Made by a program: the position numbers and the translations under genes
Shown: positions 1-11,029 of the stretch, one piece after another
Numbering within the stretch: position 1 is the first letter of the stretch
Layout of the letters: every line of letters begins with the position of its first letter
The notes under the pieces: model-generated
What the model was told of the DNA's origin: nothing
Database searches by the model: none
The model's input: the letters and a program-made list of their open reading frames with translations, nothing else
Source: Ypsolopha sequella
Taxonomy: Eukaryota; Arthropoda; Insecta; Lepidoptera; Ypsolophidae
DNA length: 64,000 nucleotides
Reading direction: 5' to 3'
Assembly (NCBI GenBank): GCA_934047225.1
Contig: OW203989.1
Span: forward strand, 16,033,977-16,097,976

Positions 1-1166
1 TAGCAAATAATAATTCCTGACGATGAAGGCCTATAGACGTCACGAACGATTGTTTAAGGCGATATGTAAAAGTTTTAGCTTCCCTGTTACTCCATATGCG
101 AAAAAACCCTCAGTGCGTGAGGGACGGATTCGTGGAAAAGTAGCAAAAAGTCAGTTTTTTATTAATATAAAATGTACTAAAGTTAGTATCAAAATTTCGT
201 TTAACCAGGTCCTAGTTACCGTTAAATCCCATCTAATAAAATATAATTGATGTCTATATGTCATTCTAAATTGTCAAACCAGGAGAATTTGTATGGAAAT
301 AGACCTCATTTCACTAAATATTTCTATCGAGCCGAATTTCTCTAATTACGTTTCTGTTTTAACAGATCCCTAAAAAAGATTCCAAAAATAATATACTAAT
401 TTATCAAAATAATACATTATTTACTGGAGTAGATTCGATTTTTTTTCGTAGCGCCTTAAAAGAAAAAAACAAAAAGCTTTGGTTACAATTATGTAGCATA
501 TCAAATTTTAGTACCTACATAAAAAAAAAACAACAGGTCGCGCTGTTCATTATTAAAACGCGCATAAATAAATATTTAATTGTTTCGTCATCTATTTTGG
601 TAAATAAAAAGTTTTAATGCGAAATTAGTTGCAGCAATTCGCGTAGCTTAATTAAAAAAAGTTTTTTTTTTTATTTTTTTTTAGAGAATTTACGCGCTTT
701 TAGATCAAAGTTTTCAATATTATGGTATTTAAATTAGTCATTATTTATTTATGATTTTTTAAAGAATTTCCGGATGTTACGTCACATGACTCATTTTAGG
801 CCTGATACTGAATGCGGACTTTTGCCTTGCTTGTAAAAAAAAAATCTGTCATCCACAGAGTACTATATTGCTACATCTGGCAATAAAAAATCAAACAACA
901 ACAACAACGGAACTATGTTGAGTGTTACCAACGCCTGCAAAAAAAACCCTAAACTGGTGCCTATTAATCACGTGACGTATATTTGGCTGAAATTTAACGC
1001 CCTACCATCTCGGTTATTAAATTTTAAAACGCAAATAAACTAGTCGTTCGCCACGAAATATGAACTCGCGATTCGATCTTGACCGATTTGGCTCGAACTT
1101 AAAAATTCAAATTTCATGTCGTTCCGATCAACGATACTCTCGGACAAACACACAACAATTCATACA
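1..1166. other. intergenic, AT-rich, no gene; repeat copy at 1-190
   Basis: No supported coding region. Bases about 50-175 (a stretch containing 'tactccatatgcgaaaaaac' and 'ggacggattcgtggaaaagt') recur in the same orientation at about 63270-63390, so a dispersed repeat flanks the window on both sides. The sequence 'ttcgtagcgccttaa' near 445 recurs in the intron repeat near 22085. The rest is low-complexity A/T tracts. The short open frames have no recognisable composition or motif. Confidence 0.6.
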
Positions 1167-1168
1167 TA

Positions 1169-2460
1169 CGAGGGTGAATCCAAAAGTTCTAAGCCCGACC
1201 TACAAAGAGGTATCAAATCTTTGTAAATCTACCGTCTTTGTTAGTATGTTTTTTCGTGATTGATTGTGTGAAGTTGAAGTTCGATACTGCAAGCTATTAT
1301 TTTTTTGTGATATTTTGTTTAACGCAGTCTGACGGGATTTTTCACAATGGAGAAAATTTAACACCGTGCTGTGATTAAGTACCTCAATAAAAAAGGTCTT
1401 TCACCTAAAGAGATTCATGAAGATATGGAAACAACATTAGGGGAATCTGCTCCATCGTATTCCACTGTCAAAAAGTGGGTAGCTGAATTTAAACGCGGTC
1501 GGGAGACCATTGAAGATGACCCAAGGAGCGGAAGGCCTTCAACGTCTACCACTAAAGAAAACACTGACAAAATTTGTGATCTCATCCTAGGACACCGACG
1601 ATTGACCATTAGTAGGATAGCTGAGATCACAGGCATCAGTTATGGCCGAGTACAAAACATTATAACTGTAGAATTGGGGTTCCGTAAGGTTTCTGCTCGC
1701 TGGGTCCCAAGATTGCTTTCAGCTGACCAAAAACGAGTTCGATTCACAATTTCGCGTGACTGTTTGGAACTTTTTGAGGCAGATGCTGAGGATTTTATGT
1801 CTCGTTTTGTTACCATGGATGAAAGCTGGGTTCATCACCATACTCCTGAAACAAAACAGCAATCCAAACGGAAAAGATCTGGCTCACCCACGCCGAAAAA
1901 GGCCAAGTGCGTTTTGTCAGCCAACAAAGTCATGGCATCTGTTTTTTGGGATTCGAAGGGAGTTATTTTATTGGATTATTTACCTAAAGGTGAAACTATA
2001 AATTCACGCTATTATTGTAACCTATTACGAAAACTTCACGAAGAAATAAAAGAAAAACGGCCGGGGATGTTGCGTAAGAGAGTTTTGTTTCTTCAAGACA
2101 ATGCACGAGTTCACACTTCGGTTGAAACGATGGCTGTGATCCATGAATGTGGTTACGAGTTGCTGCCTCACCCACCTTATTGGCCGGATTTAGCCCCCTC
2201 TGACTATCATCTCTTTCCAAATTTAAAAAAAACACTTGGTGGGATCAAAATATTCGACTAGAGAAGAAGTGATAGTCGCAGTTAATGACTATTTTGACGA
2301 CCTTCCGGAATATTTTTTTTCCGAGGGTATAAACTGGTTGCAGGTCAGGTGGAAGAAGTGTGTTGATCTAGATGGAGACTATGTCGAAAAATAAAATAAT
2401 TTTGAACCCACTTTTCTTTCATTTTCACGGTCGGGCTTAGAGCTTTTGGATTCACCCTCG
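1169..2460 (+). mobile_element. mariner (Tc1/mariner superfamily) DNA transposon
   Basis: Both ends are visible. A 31-bp terminal inverted repeat starting 'cgagggtgaatccaaaag' lies at 1169-1199, and its complement lies at 2430-2460 with one mismatch. TA target duplications flank it at 1167-1168 and 2461-2462. The element is 1292 bp, the normal size for mariner, and encodes one transposase on the + strand. It inserted into a short 'catacata' repeat. The nearly identical ends suggest a fairly young copy, although the transposase is already broken. Confidence 0.95.
1347..2393 (+). pseudogene. mariner transposase, inactivated
   Basis: A mariner-family transposase would cut and paste the element by recognising its TIRs. 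The frame opens with an ATG at 1347 but has a TAA at 1359, the fifth codon. It is then open to 2261, where a frameshift near 2245 ends it; the expected C-terminal tail continues in another frame to a TAA at about 2391-2393. Visible family features, in order: the N-terminal helix-turn-helix DNA-binding region, a 'SGRPSTS' linker, the first catalytic Asp in 'TMDESW', the second in 'FLQDNARVH', and the third in 'LAPSDYHLF'. This is the DD34D arrangement, also seen with the 'HPPYWPDLAPSDY' block. A normal mariner transposase has about 345-350 residues, so this copy is nearly full length but carries one nonsense codon and one frameshift. A product initiated downstream is unlikely to be active. Confidence 0.93.
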
Positions 2461-2462
2461 TA

Positions 2463-3053
2463 CATACATACATACATAATTATATTTGGTATCTCTCATG
2501 TATGATTGTCAATATTAATCCATCACAGAAATTGTTGTCATCAAAAATTATATTTATTTTAATAATGCGTTACTACATAACAAATAAAATTAACCGATCA
2601 ATCTGGGATTTCGTAACAAGACAGCAACACTTACTGCGTTCAGTTATATTTATACTGTGACCCAGACATGGACTTCATGTTCTGTTCTGTGACTCTGACA
2701 GTAATATTTTTTAACTTGATGGCAAGCGACACATTTCTATACAGCCTTCAGTCAAGTGACGTCACACGAAGGTCAAATGAAAGTTGCAAGCTTTTTCGTA
2801 AAAATATTCATCATCATAAGGTTTTTCAGAACAAAAGTTCTAAAATACGGCTTATTAAACCTAAATCTCGAAATGGTTTTCGAATTAACACACCTTAACA
2901 TATTTTAATCTATGCGAATTATATAACAGATACAATCTTTGATGAAACGGGATGTACTATAATAACTGAAATTGTAAGGCTCAGTACCTATATTAAATAA
3001 AAGAGCTGATAAAATTCCAAAAAAAAAAATTGCAGTGTAGGATACTGATTTAA
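2463..3053. other. intergenic, no gene seen
   Basis: AT-rich spacer between the mariner element and the next repeat. A stretch at about 2840-2925 ('aaaatacggctt', then 'ttttcgaattaacacac') recurs near 15315-15375 in eRF3 intron 4, so part of it is dispersed repeat. No open frame has coding character. Confidence 0.5.
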
Positions 3054-3121
3054 AAAAACCGGCCAAGTGCGAGTCGGACTCGCGCACGAAGGGTACCGTA
3101 CCATTATCTATATTAATAATA

Positions 3122-3208
3122 CAGATCGCGCCAAACTTCTAGTCATTTTGTTCCTGCTGATGCGAATCGCCCCGTGTTTAGAGGGGACTAAAAGTTTGGC
3201 GCGATCTG
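3122..3208. mobile_element. 87-bp MITE with TA target duplication
   Basis: Inverted ends 'cagatcgcgccaaactt' (left) and its complement (right, 'aagtttggcgcgatctg') enclose a short loop. TA lies on both sides (3120-3121 and 3209-3210). It sits inside the microsatellite-associated repeat. The end resembles that of the 601-bp element at 30279-30879 ('gcgcgccaatcttttagtc'), suggesting one family. No coding capacity. Confidence 0.7.
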
Positions 3209-3650
3209 TACTCGTTAACTTGTAAAGCCTACTTAGCAGTGATAGTTTTCCTTTTAATTTCGTTATGTATACTACTGCCGTGATTTTTTTCACGTCTCCA
3301 AATACAACCGTTTCGCCGGCAGGGGGGAGGGGGACACTTGACTCTAACAAAAATTAACACTTTTAAGTTTAATATTTCGCAAACGGAACCCTGGATCGAA
3401 AAATGGTCTTTTCACACCCCCAATATTTTTAAATTCCAACGACACCCCACACTAGGGGATAGACGAAAAAAAAAATCATCCCCACTTTACGTGTAGTCCC
3501 CTAAAAAAATATTTTTCAAAATTTTACTGTACCACTTAATCGGCATAATAAATATGTATAGCCATGCCAAATTACAGCTTTCTAGTACTAATAGTTTCTA
3601 AGCTAAGCCGCGGACAGACAGACAGACAGACAGACGGACATGGCGAAACT

Positions 3651-5608
3651 ATATCGATATCGAGGGCGCCTTTGACAAAACTAAATTTACAAACATCAGC
3701 CAGGCTCTCATTAAATATGACGTCGAACCAACACTACGCGGGTGGATAGACAACATGCTTAAGTTGAGAGCGGTGCAACTAAGTGTGAATGGCACTACCA
3801 GAGCTGTGGTTGCCAAGGGCTGCCCACAAGGAGGCGTCCTATCACCGCTGCTCTGGAATATCGTGGCAGACGATCTAATCCGACGTCTCAACGATAGGTG
3901 CTTTCACACAATAGGCTATGCCGACGACCTCGCGATTCTTATTAATGGAAAATTCGAAGGCACACTCTGTGAACTGATGCAGGGTGCATTCAAAGTCGTT
4001 GAAAAATGGTGCGAGGAGTACCAATTAACAGTGAACCCGAAAAAAACGGAACTAGTCCTGTTCACCAACAAGAGAAAATTGGCGAACATGGGACTACCGA
4101 AACTCTTCGGCACTGCTTTAACCCTATCAACTGAAGTCAAATACCTGGGTATGACACTTGACAGTAAGTTGAATTGGACAAAACATATGAACATCAAACT
4201 GAAAAAGGGAACCATAGCATTATGGCAGTGCAAACGCCTATTGGGTAAGAAATGGGGACTACGCCCAAACATAATGCTTTGGCTTTACAAAGCAGTGATA
4301 AGACCAATGGTCTCGTACGGTGCCGTTGTCTGGTGGCCCAGGATGGACGCCGGTTACGTACAGAAAGAACTATTAAAGTTCCAAAGGCTTGCCTGTATGC
4401 TAACCACAAGTTGCATGCGAACCACTGCATCCGCGGCCCTCGAGATAATTCTGGACATCCCGCCGCTACATCTGTTTATACAACAGGAGGCGGCGGCTGC
4501 TACGGTCAGACTCAGGGCAGCCGGACAGTGGAAAAGCGACGACAGGGCACCACACACGCGCATTCTTGGGCTGGCCTTGTCCCACCAGCCACTAATGGAC
4601 GCGCCGTGTGACAGAATCCCTAGAAAACATGTATTTAATAGACATTACAACGTCCAATTATTTGAGGAACCAGCAGACCACTCTAATATCCACGAGGTAA
4701 GGATATATACAGATGGCTCCAAAACAGAGGAGGGTACTGGGGCCGGAGCGTACTCAGCCGAACTTAACATTTACAAATCAACAGCCTTGGGTAAGCACAA
4801 TACGATTTTCCAAGCGGAATGCATCGGAATTATCCTGGCGACAAGCGCGGTACTCAGAAGGGAAGCTAGAGGCCTCAATATTAGGATACTTTCTGACAGC
4901 ACGGCGGTACTACGAGCCCTTAGCAAGACCACGGTAAACTCTGGGCTAATACTATAATGTCTTAATCAACTGGAAGAGGTAAGTCGTCATAATAATGTAA
5001 CCCTTCAGTGGATAAAAGGACACAGTGGATCGCTGGGCAACGACGCAGCAGATGAACTGGCGAAAAAAGGCGCAAGGTTAAAACCAGTAGGTGCTGAACC
5101 CCTGGTTCCCTTGCCCTTTAACCAGATACGAACATGGCTGCGTGAAAGAACCAGCTCTCAACATGCTGAGCAATGGGCAAGCATGACAGCCTGCAGACAG
5201 ACGAAAGCGGTTTTCCCTACCGTGGACCGTCGTCTGACAAAGAAACTACTACGTCTCAATAGATCCAACCTTCGCATGATGGTAGGGCTAATCACAGGAC
5301 ACAGTAACCTAAACAGACACTTCTATATTATAGGTCTAACGAACAGCCCTCTATGCAGAGCTTGTATGGAGGTCGAAGAAACGCCGACCCACGTGACTTT
5401 AGATTGCGTAGGAGTCAGCACACAACGGGCTAAGATCCTCGGTGAACCGAGGACGCTCCGCCAGTCCTGTGGCGACCTAGGTCGCCTCTTGGGATTTTGG
5501 CGTGAGCTGGGCTGGCTAGAATAGACGGCCCCACACTTTTCCACGCACAAAGGTCCAAAAAAGAGACTAGTTGCGGAAACCGAGCCCACCAAGAAGAAGA
5601 AGAAGAAG
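3651..5608 (+). mobile_element. 5'-truncated non-LTR retrotransposon (LINE) with 14-bp target duplication
   Basis: Target duplication 'atggcgaaactata' is present at 3640-3653 and again at 5609-5622, exactly flanking the insert. The 3' end is a (gaa)n run (about 5592-5608) rather than poly(A). The 5' end is lost inside the reverse transcriptase domain, as usual for target-primed reverse transcription that stops early. The insertion split an older microsatellite-associated repeat. An I-group element (I/R1/LOA-like) is the best fit because an RNase H domain follows RT and a cysteine motif lies near the end; the clade is an inference. Confidence 0.92.
3653..5524 (+). pseudogene. LINE ORF2 fragment: reverse transcriptase plus RNase H
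   Basis: The open frame begins at the 5' truncation, at RT motif A ('DIEGAFD', catalytic Asp). It continues through motif B ('CPQGGVLSPLLWN') and motif C ('YADDLAIL', the catalytic Asp pair) and the thumb. RNase H follows with its acidic residues in 'YTDGSK', 'AECIGI', 'LSDSTA' and 'DAADELAK'. A C-terminal cysteine/histidine motif 'CRACMEVEETPTHVTLDC' closes the protein. A single in-frame TAA at 4955-4957 interrupts RNase H; the same frame then reads on to the natural stop at 5522-5524. The endonuclease domain and the first part of RT are missing, so the copy cannot move by itself. Confidence 0.9.
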
Positions 5609-5659
5609 ATGGCGAAACTATAAGGGTTCCTTGTTGTTTTCGTCGGTATTTCATGTATC

Positions 5660-6190
5660 ACGCAAAAACTACTAAACGGGTTTTGATGCAGTTACCACTG
5701 TACGATCGATCCTCAGCATTGAGACATGGATTACAAAGAAAGAAGGAGGGCAGACTGGTTTATTCGTCCAAGAAGGCAGATCACTGTTCGATAACTTATT
5801 ATCCAACTTAAAAACTGGGATACTTTTTTTGCAGGATTCGCAATGGATTACACTGTGGCCGCACTATCTTCTTCCTTGTGGAGGAAGTTGCAACTGCTAG
5901 TATTTATTCAAAATAAAAAATACTTTTCTTACAATAAATCTCTGTTTATACATCGATCGGTGTACCGTAAAATTTAAGTGGTTTTGGGAACAATTAACTA
6001 TCAATACTACTACATACTTGTTCATATGAACAATTTTTACTATGAAGTCTAAGAATAAGCGTTCACCGCCGGGTCGAGCGGGACCTATGACAGGTCTTAC
6101 GCGGTTACCTCCTGCATTTTTCTGTATACGAAGTCTGACTTGGCGTTTTGCCCGGAATGAGGCACCTGCGAAGGTATTTTCTCCATACTC
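5660..6190. other. intergenic, no gene seen
   Basis: Unique-looking AT-rich sequence after the LINE. Two overlapping frames near 6042-6299 and 5897-6193 have no recognisable domain. The upper one runs into the RT relic described next. Confidence 0.4.
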
Positions 6191-6380
6191 CAACTTCAGG
6201 AGAAAAGCAGAGAACAGAGTCAGGAACTGTATAAGTGTTTTATTGACCCAGAAAAAGCCTTCGACAGTGTGCCTTGGGAAGCTCTATGGGTGGTGCTGAC
6301 GAAACTGGGATGCACAGATAACGGATAAGTTTGTGAGGTTGGTCCGACTACTGCATGATGACACTTGCACAACGGAAAAC
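6190..6380 (+). pseudogene. relic of a second LINE reverse transcriptase
   Basis: Frame from about 6194 reads 'LQEKSREQSQELYKCFID', then 'KAFDSVPWEALW' and 'LTKLGC'. After a break (about 6324) it reads 'FVRLVRLLHDDT'. This is the characteristic block around RT motif A of jockey/CR1-type LINEs: an F-D-x-x-K-A-F-D-S-V core, here with I for the first position, followed by a 'GC...F..L.R.LH' helix. Only about 60 codons remain and the frame is broken, so this is a dead fragment unrelated to the 3.65-kb LINE. Confidence 0.75.
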
Positions 6381-6479
6381 ACTGGCAGCAGACAGACTAC
6401 ATAGGAGGCACACTGTGAACACTAAGGTGCATGTGTTTTCGAATCAATTAGATGAGATGAGCTCGATACAAAGCGAGAC

Positions 6480-7980
6480 CAGCTTAAGGCCAGACTAGCA
6501 GTCTATATATAAACTGGATATGTCTTGCCCGCGACTGCGGCATTTCCTTTGACTAAGCGGCCGGTATTAGTCGGGGGAATGACCCACTTTGCAACGCAAA
6601 GTATAGTGGGTATTAAGGCACTGGCATTAGGGTTACCAGACAACAGGAATTTATGAATTTATAATTTCTAACCCACATGTAGTAAGGGTGCACAATTAAT
6701 TTTATGTATAATATAAGTTACTAATTATACTTGGTCCTGTACTGTTAGTAATAAGCTGTATTAAAATAAATAAATACATTTTCCTGACATGTCAGGCATT
6801 TTGACCCTCTGTCAGGAAATCAGGGAAAAATTGAATTGGTCAAGAATTTTAATAATTTTGAAACTCTTGTGAGTGATTTCCATATAACGTTGAAGTCAAA
6901 TTAACATCAAATTAAATTCAAGGGTGGGAAACCAAACATGCTTTTTGTAGTCACTTGGAAAGGAAAATAAGTGCTTTAAACAAAAAATATGACATTACAG
7001 CCCTACAGAAATGTTGAATAAGTTTTGAATTTGGTGCAAAAGCTGGGGAAATGAAAACACCGAATTTTCAGCTGTCAGGCAAATTTTAAAGGTACCCGGT
7101 AGCATTAGAATTCACAGAAGCATTTCAAAATACTTTCATGCAACTGTTAGATAACAGTTCGTATACTCTCGGTTTCACTTGTGTCAATTTTTAAACAATG
7201 TAGAGTTGAATTCACTCGATTTGAAACAAAACCTAATTATATTGGAGAACAATTTTTAAAAAAAGTCTTGTGATGTGGAACTTTCAAGGGGGGTTACCTG
7301 CCCTCTCCATCCCAACACCCTACGATGATCTCCTTGTGCTAAATATTTACCTAACCTTGCAGCTCCCATGAAGTTCTTTCAGAGTGCAGTAGTAATGCTA
7401 GTTTAAATAATCATTCTAATGAACCAATTAAACATGTGACTAACCTTCCTTGGTCTGAGCGTTAGTAATTTGCAGGTCAAAATCTGAGGTCTTCCCAATC
7501 CTTTTTTGTTGAGAGATTGCAGCTTTTAGATCTCCTACAGATATGTGAAGTCCATCGAAGGTAACAGTGTCATAGTCTAGTGCACTTTTGAATTTGTAGT
7601 GCACAGACATTTCTGGGTGAAAACCTGTTGTGGGACAGCTTCATGCAGCATGTCAAATAGAAAGAAGTGCTTCAGGCAACAACTTTATTTGTAATTGTAA
7701 TTGAATCAAACTGAATTTTATTCAAATAAAGAAAAGCCTGTATGAACTCAGAACCAAATGAAAATGTTCCTAACCCTAATTTTCTTCACAGTCATTTAAC
7801 ACGATATCACTTAAAAACGAGAGAAAAAATAAAGAAACTGAAGTTTTAATATGTTCACATTGGATATCTACACATTAAAATGAAATTTTAAGATGCTTTT
7901 AATTTATTTAAACGTTGAGAAAACCGACAACGACGCCAAAAATTTTGTCGCCATTTTGTAATGCTTTTTTTTGTTGTCAG
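6480..7980. other. intergenic, no gene seen
   Basis: About 1.5 kb of AT-rich DNA. No supported gene, no long inverted repeat and no obvious copy elsewhere in the window. Confidence 0.4.
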
Positions 7981-7986
7981 TTGTTC

Positions 7987-8084
7987 CCCTGCGTTCCGAA
8001 ATAGAATTATATCGCTAAAATCGATTACGAAAGTATGAAGTGAATGGCTTATGATCCATTGTAATTCTATTACGGACCGCAGGG
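7987..8084 (+). mobile_element. 98-bp PIF/Harbinger-like MITE, copy 1
   Basis: Ends 'ccctgcgttccgaaatagaa' and 'ttctattacggaccgcaggg' form an imperfect TIR. 3-bp 'ttc' duplications flank it (7984-7986, 8085-8087), as expected for PIF/Harbinger-type elements. The whole 98 bp is identical, in inverted orientation, to 8678-8775. Confidence 0.75.
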
Positions 8085-8097
8085 TTCATTTCACTTT

Positions 8098-8674
8098 CCC
8101 TGCGGTCCGTAATAGAATTACATAGATAAAAGCTATGAATGAATTGAAGTGTGAGCGATGACTGGTCCGTAATTTGTGAGCTAGCAAACGATGTGAAAGA
8201 TAGCTTATGATTCGGACCGCATTAAAAAAGATACATCTTAACCATAACCTCTTATCACAGAATACAATACGATTATTTGATTTTATTTCGTCAAAGTGCC
8301 GTGATTCGTGATGGAACAAGAAGAGTTTGTAGCACTGTTCTTTAACGTAGACTCAGATAGCGACGAAAAAATATATATACATATAAATTCTTCCTTTTCG
8401 ACGAAAAGTTCCACACGACTTTTTATTTGTTTCTCTCATGGCCGAATAAAACATATACTATGGTTTGTCTGATCTGAACTACTGAAATAATGGAGCGAAA
8501 ACAATTTTTGACATTCCATTCCGTTCAACGCTCACATCGCCTCACCTCCGTCGCATGAGCCATGAAAGTCATACGAATGAATGAACGCATTTGCTTCACT
8601 CATGGATTATTAGCCATTCACCTCATTCATTCGTAATCGATTTTAGCGAAATAATTCTATTTCGGAACGTGGGG
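8098..8674. mobile_element. 577-bp longer member of the same MITE family
   Basis: It starts with 'ccctgcggtccgtaatagaa' and ends with 'ttctatttcggaacgtgggg', the same terminal sequences as the 98-bp elements. 'ttt' flanks each side (8095-8097, 8675-8677). The interior has several internal repeats of 'attcattcgtaatcga' type and no coding capacity. It shares its right target base triplet with copy 3. Confidence 0.65.
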
Positions 8675-8677
8675 TTT

Positions 8678-8775
8678 CCCTGCGGTCCGTAATAGAATTA
8701 CAATGGATCATAAGCCATTCACTTCATACTTTCGTAATCGATTTTAGCGATATAATTCTATTTCGGAACGCAGGG
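8678..8775 (-). mobile_element. 98-bp PIF/Harbinger-like MITE, copy 2 (inverted)
   Basis: Reverse complement of 7987-8084 with no mismatch that I can find. It is flanked by 'ttt' (8675-8677) and 'ttc' (8776-8778). With copy 1 it makes the 790-bp block 7987-8775 an inverted-repeat composite. Confidence 0.75.
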
Positions 8776-8778
8776 TTC

Positions 8779-9760
8779 CACTCACAGATTTTTTTAATTC
8801 TATATGACGGTGCGGCACCATTTAATAGCGCTTTCTCTAAGGACTAACTATTTATGTTTATGGATGCCCTTGCAACTTGCTCGTTTGATACGTGAATTTG
8901 AAGTTCATTTGTTCTCTGAACTTCATTGTTGTGGTTCGGTGTGTGGTTGAATTGTTAAAGAGTTAATTTAATTGCATCGTCATAATAATGGGAACTGAAG
9001 ACTTAAGATATTTAAAGTTTAGTTCATACGATGATCTTTCAAATTCAAATTCAATAGTTTTTATTTGTACAGCATACGTTACAAAATGGTGTGTATGAAT
9101 GATAGAACTTGCCCTGCCGAGCCCCAAAGTCATACAAATATTAAAATACAATATGTCACACAAAATCATCTATAATAATTAATTTAATAATGATTTTATG
9201 TATCTTTCTATATATTGATATCTCTCTAGGTTTCTCAGTGTTGTACTCTTACCCACTGCACCAATGATTCGATAAATCAAGCGAAAGTATACAAAGAAGT
9301 CACGTGACCACGCCGGTAAATTGACGGAGCACTATTGACCAGTGCGCACCGCTAATTAAGACTGCGGTACTATTTATCGGGAGCACCAACAAATAGACAT
9401 TGAGCGTTATGGCGGTGCGCACCGTTTAATAGCGCTTTCTTTAGGGCCTGGCTATTTATCGGTAACCTTGAAATGTGCTCGCAAAGGGATATTTTTTGTG
9501 TATATCATGAATTCTGTTACAACTACGGGGGTCATCTCGCTCCGCTTGTATTTATCCGCTTGTACCACGAGCTTTGAAATGAGCGGACAAACGTTTTTCT
9601 ACCATTTTCCTTTTTTTCATTTTTATATAAATAATTTAACTCAGGACAAGGACGAAAACACGTTTTAATTATATCGGATTTTTCAGCTTCATTACGCAAT
9701 ACAAAAGTAGTTATTAGTAACAAAGCCACAATATCAAATTTTGGATACATAACGCAAATT
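8779..9760. repeat. dispersed repeats with 'ggtgcgcaccg' palindrome
   Basis: Segments around 8805-8860, 9240-9350 and 9410-9465 carry 'gcaccgtttaatagcgctttc', 'cgtgaccacgccggtaaatt' and the palindrome 'cggtgcgcaccg'. The same words recur at 10590-10650, 36940-37030 and 38818-38880. This is a dispersed repeat family present in several degraded pieces. No gene. Confidence 0.55.
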
Positions 9761-9879
9761 ACGTACGATCTGCCGCGAGCGAGACTGACTCACCTAAGAA
9801 AGCTAACGCATCAAGTGTAACCCGTGTCACAGACTCGACTGATTTGATTTGTTTGATTTGATCGACTGACCGACCGACT

Positions 9880-10270
9880 GTTTGATATAATTGAAATTTG
9901 AAGCCAGCCGCCCTGCGCAGAGGCAAGCGTCGGCAACGCTTCGTTGCCATTCGGTCGGATCGAGTCGTTGGCTCCGGTAACGCATGTCGTCTCACTCTAC
10001 CCAATGCAACAAATATCTTCTTCACTTTCGAAGCTCCGAAATAAAGAGCCTCTCGTACAAAGACAATTTTCAACGGGCTTCTCAAGAAGCGACTCTATCA
10101 CAAGGTAATAAGATTCTCGTAATTCGTCTCGTTAACTTTGTAAAACCTCTCGTTACTTATTGTTTCCGAGGCGCAAGACAGAATTTCAAACTCTGCGCCT
10201 CAGACCTTTGACGAACGGTCGGTCGCGCCGCGCGCGGTGAAGTAAAAAGGGTTCCCGGTGCATCGATGCT
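9880..10270. promoter_or_regulatory. locally GC/CpG-rich stretch upstream of eRF3, possible promoter
   Basis: Within AT-rich surroundings this stretch is rich in CG dinucleotides, for example 'gtcggtcgcgccgcgcgcgg' near 10217. It lies 0.8-1.1 kb before the eRF3 start codon. A housekeeping gene in an AT-rich genome could start near here, but I see no TATA box or initiator that fixes a start, and the stretch could instead be part of a repeat. Confidence 0.25.
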
Positions 10271-11029
10271 AGCGTGATATCCTATTTTGGATTAGTTTTT
10301 ATACTATAGTTTATTTTTTTTTATTGAAAATTACTGTACCGTACACTAAATTTGTTTATTACGATGTAAGTAAGTAGTGGGTATGCATAGTAAGTAGTCG
10401 GGTTTTATTTAGGTGAGGCACTGCCTATATTGTCTTCCCTGGAAAACCGCCACTGCCCCAGCAGCGTTGGAAATCGCACTTGTCAGTGTGATATTCATAT
10501 TCCCCGGACGCATTTCATAACTCTTTCGTGCAACTGTCAGGTGGCACGTGCAACTGCCAGGTTGCTCGTTTACCCTCGGATTCACTTGTTATGAAATGGT
10601 GCGCACCGTCATAAAGATTAAAATACTAATCGTCGGGGGCGCAGGTGAATAGTCACTTCCTAAATAGTTTGCTACAAAAACACATCCTGCCACAATTTTT
10701 TTTGTATGGCAACATCATACATACACGGCGGAAGTGATGTTAGTCATAATTATCGCTTATTACGGATAAAATGAGATTATGATCACTTTTTTCATTACAT
10801 ATTTTTAAAAACAATTAATATTTAGATTTGAACAATACTTAATCAATTCTTATTACCCTATTTTTAGCTAATGAAATTGGAAGAATTTTTACATATTTGG
10901 CAATTTGCCATGAACTTCCGGTGGAAGATAAAGACACACGCGGATCTATCGAGAAAAGAACGCGAATAATTATAAAATAACTTCTAAAGCAAGGCTTTCT
11001 TGGTAACTTAACATTGTCTCTTCATAATC

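Larger units (their letters stand above)
3054..5645 (+). repeat. lepidopteran microsatellite-associated repeat, split by a LINE
   Basis: The element begins with 'ggccaagtgcgagtcgga' (3061-3078) and has a (gaca)n microsatellite at about 3612-3636. It resumes after the inserted LINE with 'ataagggttcc' (from about 5619). Copies or partial copies sharing the head or tail occur at 13795, 15548, 24476 and 55250-55370. The intact 55-kb tail shows what the uninterrupted sequence looks like ('gacatggcgaaactataagg'). I recall such GACA/GACG-bearing repeats being described in moths as microsatellite-associated interspersed elements; the exact family name is not asserted. Confidence 0.75.
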
